From contig NC_087080.1 of NCBI RefSeq assembly GCF_026151205.1, forward strand, positions 10,895,837 to 10,959,836: a stretch of DNA of 64,000 bases, in the 5' to 3' direction. The notes beneath the pieces were generated by a model. The model worked only from the letters and a program-made list of their open reading frames with translations, searched no databases and was not told where the DNA came from. The position numbers were made by a program, and so were the translations under genes. Shown piece by piece: positions 12,196 to 64,000 of this stretch. Origin of the DNA: Bolinopsis microptera (lineage: Eukaryota > Ctenophora > Tentaculata > Lobata > Bolinopsidae). Position 1 is the first letter of the stretch, and every line of letters starts with the position of its first letter.

Positions 12196-15100
12196 GTATC
12201 AGAAGCACTGCTCTCCCTAATGTTGTGTCTGACGAACTACAAGGAAGGTGCCGCAGCGCTACAGTGGTCCAATATTCAGCGCTTGCTGTGCTTTGCGCAG
12301 TTTTACTCTGAAAAGCTAGACAACTCAGTTCAACTACAGAGATTGTGGTTTCTTGTCATTCAGATTGCGATTAACATGCTACAGACTTTAGAGGTTCGTT
12401 TTTGCTTTTTCTTGTTTTTATAATTTGTATTTTCATTCAAATGAAATGAAAACAGTAAGTTCTTCTAATTAACGTGAACAAGGTGAAGATTTGGTAATTG
12501 TCGATAGTTGGATAATATCCGGTTGGGTAATTGGTTACGGTTTGACTATTCATACATTCGTCATTCCTTTGAAAAACTCAAAAAAATTGAGATTTAATTT
12601 TACTAGCCTTCTACTCTTAAACGAATATTTACTCTCTCAGATGAAGTTTGCAGAAGATGCGATACTGTTCGCCAGCATCCGTCACGACCGCTTCATGTCC
12701 GTCATCGGATCCATCAGGACCGACTTCTCTCACGTCAATGAAGCGGAACTGTTCAGCAGATTGTTGTACAGTCTGGCATCATATCTTGACACGTGGCACC
12801 TCAAAGCCGCTCACTGTCTCTCAGATGTCGGAACTATATTAGGTACGATAATATCCAATTGAATTCATGTTTAGTGTTTTATTTTATCTTTTGTTCACCC
12901 TGATTTTGTTGTAAAACTTGATTTCTAGATTTATAACAGTTGACCATCAAACTAAGGCCCGGACTTAATATTATATGTTGGACAATGGTTAAATACCGTA
13001 CTAGCATTACCATCACCTTAGTACAAATATGTGAATCTTAGTTTTAAATGATAAATATGCAGTTTGTAGCTATTCCCGCCCACTAAAAACCATGCATTAT
13101 CAAAGTAAAGCAAGTTAATTCTAAGTTAGATTATTCAAAGCCAGTGGAAATATGAGAACGATTGGCAACCTTTTGATTTTTCTTCCACTTAAGAGTTATT
13201 TTAGCAGTCACGTGATCAACATCTTTGGAGAGGAGAAATAGTAAAATTAAAATATTATGAAGATGTGCAATTTACTCGCACATGTTAGGTCTTTAAATAT
13301 TATTTTATTTGATGAAATTATATTGGAAATGTTTAAAAGTCATGTCGACGTGTTCGTAAAAAAGTTCAGTTAGGCACTTTTTTAATGGATTTTTGGAGAT
13401 AAGAAGCATTATTGAATCTAAAATAATGCAAAGTAGCATCCGGAGATTGCAGATTGTAGAACTTAATAAAGAGGCTGCTTTTTTAATGAACTATTAGACT
13501 CTACCTTCCCGGAACAGCTAGATTTAACGCACGTCGCACACATTGGTAGAAATTTTAGGATAAGGTGGGCACTCTATTTAATCGATAATAATTTTGTCCC
13601 CTAATACTATGAACTTCTCTTATTCTCTATTGTCCCCGCTTTTAGCAGGTCTACAATGAACAAATATCTCCAGGTACCACAGTTCCCATCATAACACACT
13701 ACCTGATGACAACCGAGAGCACCACAAAGGATGATGAAATATCCAAGGTTCTGGCCATGCTCTCAAATCTAACAGCAATGTTACGAATCATGACTCCCGG
13801 GATTCTTGATCTCCTTAAGGTTTGTTTTCACTCTATTTAAATTTATTTTGATTTTTGAGTACTGATTGTGAATAAACTGTTTTATTCATTGCGTTTTGGG
13901 TAAATTGGGTGCAAATAAAAGATCGGTCAATACTAAAATTTCTATGATCACCGGAAATTAGGTCACAACGTAGCATCACATTAATATTATTTAAATGTAG
14001 AATGTAGATTTTGGGCCACAATGACCAAACGAAGGAGCCATCGTGTACATCGAAGTGCACAGTGCACACTCAACTCTGCTCTGCTACTAGAGTAGTTGCA
14101 TCACATTAATATTATTTAAATGTCGTTTTAATCTAATGTCATATCTCACCAAACATTCGTACCTATCCTAAAATACATGGATATGACAGTAATAGGAAAA
14201 AACAGAAACGTTTAATAACTGAATCAGCAAAGATAACTCGAAACCTTTGCTTGAGTTGATAAAAATTGAAAAGCCCGCTTCATAAATTAAACTAATGCAT
14301 GAGTTGATTAAGTGACATGTTGGATTTAGTTAAAATAATAAGGTGTGGCGTTGGTTACATTCCCGATCCATTCATATCATGCTAAATTTTCAAAGGAGTG
14401 GTCAAATGTTAAATCATGCCGAGGAACGAAATAAAATGGTCGATATCAATGTGTCACTGGATTTAACATTTGTTGCAAACCACTCCAGCTTTTAACCGAA
14501 TAAAATGTAACCACTTTAGTACACAGCTTTTAGCCGACTTTAGCACCCAGCTTTTAACCGAATAAATTGTAGTCAACGTGTTATTTTTAACACCGAAGAC
14601 GAGGGTCGAGGTCACAGTTTTATTCAAACTTGATTTAATCTCTAGTAGTTCTTAATTTATCCATTAACACCTACGACTCACCCAGCCTACCATTAGCATT
14701 TAATATGTCCGGTCAAAAATTGTTTATTTTATTTTATTCACACATCTTTCAAGTTTCATCCATTAACACTTTCAACGTACCCATTTCAATTAGTAAACTC
14801 TGTTAAAAAACCTTTACTTATTCTACTTATTTGTTTCTGAGATATCTTTCAAAGAATTGTATCTGCGATGAGCAAACCTGAAGAAAAGCTCGCAGAATAA
14901 CACCGACTTCTTCCTTCCATCTATTGGTGCTTCTTAACTCTTAAGGGAACAAATGTAACTGGGGGGGGGGGGGGGGGTCCAACTACATTTTTGTACATGG
15001 CCACCAGATTTTTGCCAAATGTACATGTACAAAAATGTACAAAAATGTACAAAATATGTTTTTTCCTGTTTGGCCACCAGATTTTTGCCAAATGTGCATG

Positions 15101-16580
15101 TACAAAAATGTACAAAATATGTTTTTTCCTGTTTGGCCACCAGATTTTTGCCAAATTTACATGTACAAAAATGTACAAAATATGTTTTTTCCTGTTTTTC
15201 CTGTTCCGTTTCCAGGGATTTCCGATTTTTTGTACATTTTTATGACCATTAATGTACATGGCCATCAGATTTTTTGCCAAATGTACGCTAAATTAGTGTA
15301 CAAAAATGTATTTGGACCCCCCCCCCCCCCCCTGTAAATCACCAAAATAACAGTACCTTTTCTATATCTTAAATCATTTTTCTACCATTTATGGTTCAAT
15401 TATATAATCCTTTCAGAGGTTTCTTGTACCGATTGTAAGTAATCTTAAGTAAAAAAATCAGCCAAAAGACTTTTAAAATGACCGAAATATCGGTATTACA
15501 GTGACAGACTTCTCAAAATTTCCAAAATTTTCGGAAAAGAAAATATTTATTTTTTCGAAAGTGCGGGTCCTCAAAAATAATTTTTAATGTATCAAATCTT
15601 ATTGTTTTGATGTATACTTTCTTAATATGAAGTTAACAGCAAGGCCAGGGCATAAAAGCTTTTGGTGTATGTCCCCTTAACTGCTACTCCTCACCAGGAA
15701 AAGCTAAGTGTCCAGTGTTCCAAAGCCCCCCTTCTGGCCCTCAGTTTCACGACCCCACCCCTCGGATCAGAAGGGCCCCCCTCGTACGGCATACTTACTG
15801 GTTGTATGAGAGGATGTTTGATATTGCTACAGAAAGTTGATCCGTGTCGAACTAATACTCCAACCAAGCCCGACAGGTAGGGGGTGTTTTTCACTAGAAA
15901 GCTGGAACCTGTTCAAATTCATTGAAGATGTGTGCTATGTCGCCGCCTTAATTTGCTTTAACCGATTAGGGATATAGAGATAACAAAATCGATGTTTTCA
16001 GCGAAACGAAATCTGTCGGAACAAGTCAGAAATCCCAGATTATGTTTGCTTTAGAGAACATTTTGTACGTCCTGATCTCCCAAGCTCAACAGATAATAAT
16101 GGATAACAATATTAGTCCGTCAGAAATATACCACTTACGAAGGGAGCTGGGAATGGAACTGGTGAGTTAGCACCGCGCTTTTGCCATATTGAATATGGTC
16201 GCAGAGCAGAAGTTTAGATCAACTCTGCCGCGCGACACTTTTGTCGATGAAAACATGTTTTTCAGCACTTGCACGTACAGAAATACGCGCGCGTGATGTG
16301 CTCTCAGAAGGCGGTCTCTACTGGCGTATTATACTTTTGGCAGCTCTTTGATGGTCCACGTTTAAACATCGTCTAATGCAGCGACCCCTGATATACATCT
16401 AACTTTCCTCAGAAATCTATCCTGGAAGGAGTAAACAGACACCACAGACGTGGAGGATCATCACCAAGATTAGACCGGACTCTCAGTTCAAGCTCCAGTG
16501 CGGGAACCGTTTTGGAACATCCACAGCTGGGCTTCTTTAAGCTTGGGTATAACTTTGTCAATAATCTATTGCAGACCTGA
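12196..16580 (+). CDS. NUP188: NUP188-like inner-ring nucleoporin, C-terminal part (6 exons)
   Basis: NUP188 is a large helical-repeat scaffold protein of the nuclear pore inner ring. Six exons can be joined in phase: 12196-12393, 12641-12842, 13674-13819, 15698-15876, 16002-16161 and 16413-16580, giving 350 residues and a TGA stop. The sequence is helical and ends with LRRELGMELKSILEGVNRHHRRGG-like residues, a Ser-rich patch, and a final FFKLGYNFVNNLLQ helix. As I recall the family, this resembles the vertebrate NUP188 end (a KREL/SSEL helix, RRGAPSSP, then a short last helix). The third exon uses the acceptor at 13672-13673, because an earlier AG would give an immediate stop. Earlier exons, about three quarters of the protein, are not visible in the 12 kb to the left. 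The gene is therefore partial here, with its 5' part beyond the window or lost. NUP205 is the alternative identity. Confidence 0.68.
14961..15332. mobile_element. Small element bounded by G17 and C16 tracts, with inverted ends
   Basis: The left end is G17 (14961-14977) then GTCCAACTACATTTTTGTAC. The right end is GTACAAAAATGTATTTGGAC followed by C16 (15317-15332), which is its reverse complement apart from one base. The interior has about three tandem copies of a ~63 bp unit (GGCCACCAGATTTTTGCCAAA, with TGTACAAAAATGTAC hairpins). The flanks TGTAACT (left) and TGTAAAT (right) look like a 7-8 bp target duplication with one change. It lies in a NUP188 intron, between exons 13674-13819 and 15698-15876. 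Confidence 0.75.
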
Positions 16581-17490
16581 GGGATATTGAGCTATTGTTG
16601 TGATTGTTCCCATGTGTTTAGATTCGGTTAAATATATTCTCGTAGTTTTTCTGACTGCGTTGATTTTTATCTAGTATGAGAGGGTTGTACTTTCATTCAC
16701 AATTAAACAACCGTTGTGACTTGATATTTATTGACCTTTTATTGTAATTTGTTATTAAATTTTGATATGTGAAGATGCAAGAAGTAAAACGCTGTTTTGA
16801 ATGAATCTCGAAATCATATTCAGTAAAACAAATGTCCCTCGGATCAGTTGACCAGACTTATTCGTCTAAATAACTCTACAATCTGATTCAAGATCAAGCT
16901 AGTCACATGTTATGTCCCTCATGAAAAACACAATATGTGGCAATACCAAGCTGGAATTTTGAATCGTCATTAATTGCACAGACATAGGAACGCCCTGCTC
17001 TGACCCGAGAATACTGGTCTCTCTTACGCTTCTACGAAAGATTTAAATCAGAACGTACGGTATAAAAATACACTCTAAAATGCAACCGATCTTATTCATC
17101 AAATATAACGTCAACCAAGATTAAACTGGAAATTGAATGTTGTTACTAAAGTCATACTAGCGTCTATTGAAAAGAGCCATTTTTGATCTCATCGCAGAAC
17201 ATGTATTTCAATATGTACGTATTACTAATACACCGAATTTGACGGCAGTTTACATTTTTATACAACAATAAAAATTATGGTACAAAGATTTAAAAACGAA
17301 TGAATCATCAGTAGGTGTGGGTTTTTTGTGAAAAATTAAATTTCCTAGAGTTTATCAGTCCTAGGAAAGAAATTAATTTTTTGAAAGTCTTTTTCTTGTT
17401 AATTCCGAAATAATCTCCGTTGAACGTGTTTCGCCTTCTTTAAAATCGCCTCTGTCTTCTTTTAGTATGCTCTTCAATGGCTTAGACATG

Positions 17491-63058
<45,568 letters not shown>

Positions 63059-64000
63059 TAACTTTCTTTTGGTTTAACCCTGATAGAAGCTATAACCTAT
63101 GATCTGAAGAAGTGTTTATTACATTTGAAAGTCATACGATTAGTTAGGCAAAATAAAATTGATCAATCCAAATTAATACATTTCATGTCACATTGGATCC
63201 ATTTTACAGAAATATCCATCCAATAGTAATAAAGCAAATTTTAGGGAGTGTAAAGTAATTGTAAACAATATTGATTAACAATAGCAGCATGGTGACGACA
63301 TAGATAGAGGGATGATGGTCATTCAATAAATAACAGTCTTTTAATACCAATTGTACAGAAACAGATATGAACATTGGATGCTCACAGATAGGTGTTACTA
63401 GCATTCAAGCTTTTTGCTTCTAACAACTCAATATGGTTGCACACTCCAGTCTGCTAGTACATATGAATCGAGATTCATGATCCTAATGACTAGTCCACCC
63501 TCCTCACTAAACCCTCAAGCCTCAATCATGGCTATGTGATCATTTGGCTAATTTAACCATAGGGGCTGCATAGACGAAATCTTTAACCCACTCCAGAGAT
63601 TGATGGCAGGGCTCCGGCTCTAACCTGCAACTTGCAGAGTAAAAGTCATCTATACTATTACTACATGGATAAATCAATTCCCCACTGCGATCAATCAATT
63701 TATCAAAAAATGTTATTCCCATGGCTATTATTACTACACTATACTAACTAAACATTTTATAGCAATAACCAAGCCTCCGCAAAGTGCCCGATTGGTTGGA
63801 GCGTCCAGGGTTTTATCCCAGTGTTACCTAGTCTTGTAGTCTAGGGACCAGGGAGTTATCTAAGAATCCCATTGGATTTGTTATGCAAATTTACACATAG
63901 TATGACTAATATCTCCTAGGTTGGCTCAACTATCAGACAACTAAGATCGAGGATTAACTGATGAAGGACCCTGCCAAATATCAGGGGGTCTTTTTAGGGT
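63059..64000 (-). promoter_or_regulatory. Upstream region of FCHO (5' UTR and probable promoter)
   Basis: No coding was recognised to the right of the FCHO start codon. The untranslated leader and promoter should lie here unless a 5' UTR intron extends past the window. No core element can be pinned down. Confidence 0.3.

Noticed and set aside
13649-13673. Earlier acceptor for the third NUP188 exon (QVYNEQISP reading)
   Set aside because: It is out of phase with the preceding exon and would give an immediate stop; the acceptor at 13672-13673 restores the frame.
14991-15337. Frames repeating MYKNVQNMFFPVW-like units
   Set aside because: They come from the ~63 bp tandem repeats inside the G-tract element and are open in several frames at once.

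Overview
This window looks like genomic DNA of an early-branching marine animal. A hydrozoan-like cnidarian is my best guess, held with low confidence. The DNA is AT-rich and its genes have many short exons with GT-AG introns. It is full of microsatellites, minisatellites and non-autonomous transposons, and several intronless genes lie in or near large introns. No bacterial operons, CRISPR arrays, rRNA or tRNA genes were recognised.

Two conserved housekeeping genes frame the window, and I could join their exons by splice sites and phase. (1) On the minus strand, a 45.6 kb gene (63058 down to 17491) of 27 coding exons encodes an FCHO1/2-type endocytic protein. It has an N-terminal F-BAR domain, a very long Ser/Thr/Pro-rich linker and a C-terminal mu-homology domain. 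The 27 exons total 5301 nt, giving 1766 codons plus a stop with no frame break. (2) On the plus strand, six exons (12196-16580) encode the last 350 residues of a NUP188-like nucleoporin. The two genes converge, with about 0.9 kb between their stop codons. The N-terminal NUP188 exons are not visible and may lie beyond the left edge.

Layout: 1-530, a ~150 bp tandem repeat; 530-3400, GC-rich dispersed motifs and other unassigned repeats; 3410-3643, a (CA)n tract; 3655-4285, a decameric AGCGCTAGAT/AGCGTCATCT satellite; 4303-6855, a rhodopsin-like GPCR gene and its truncated tandem copy (minus strand); 8120-9876, a long foldback palindrome; 12196-16580, the NUP188 3' half, with a small G-tract-bounded element in one intron; 17491-63058, the FCHO gene. 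FCHO intron 7 (37923-59436, 21.5 kb) holds an intronless secreted two-domain protein gene (39066-40256, opposite strand), an orphan LINE ORF1, hAT transposase debris, a 5 kb G-tract-terminated element filled with (GGA)n-like satellite, and a 20-bp minisatellite that ends at the exon 7 splice donor.

FCHO proteins start clathrin-coated pits at the plasma membrane and NUP188 is an inner-ring nucleoporin, so their proximity does not suggest a shared pathway. The most interesting material is the pair of transposons whose inverted ends begin with long G/C homopolymers flanked by 7-8 bp target duplications, the unrecognised secreted two-domain gene inside the giant FCHO intron, and a tandem duplication of a 5' splice site in FCHO exon 10.
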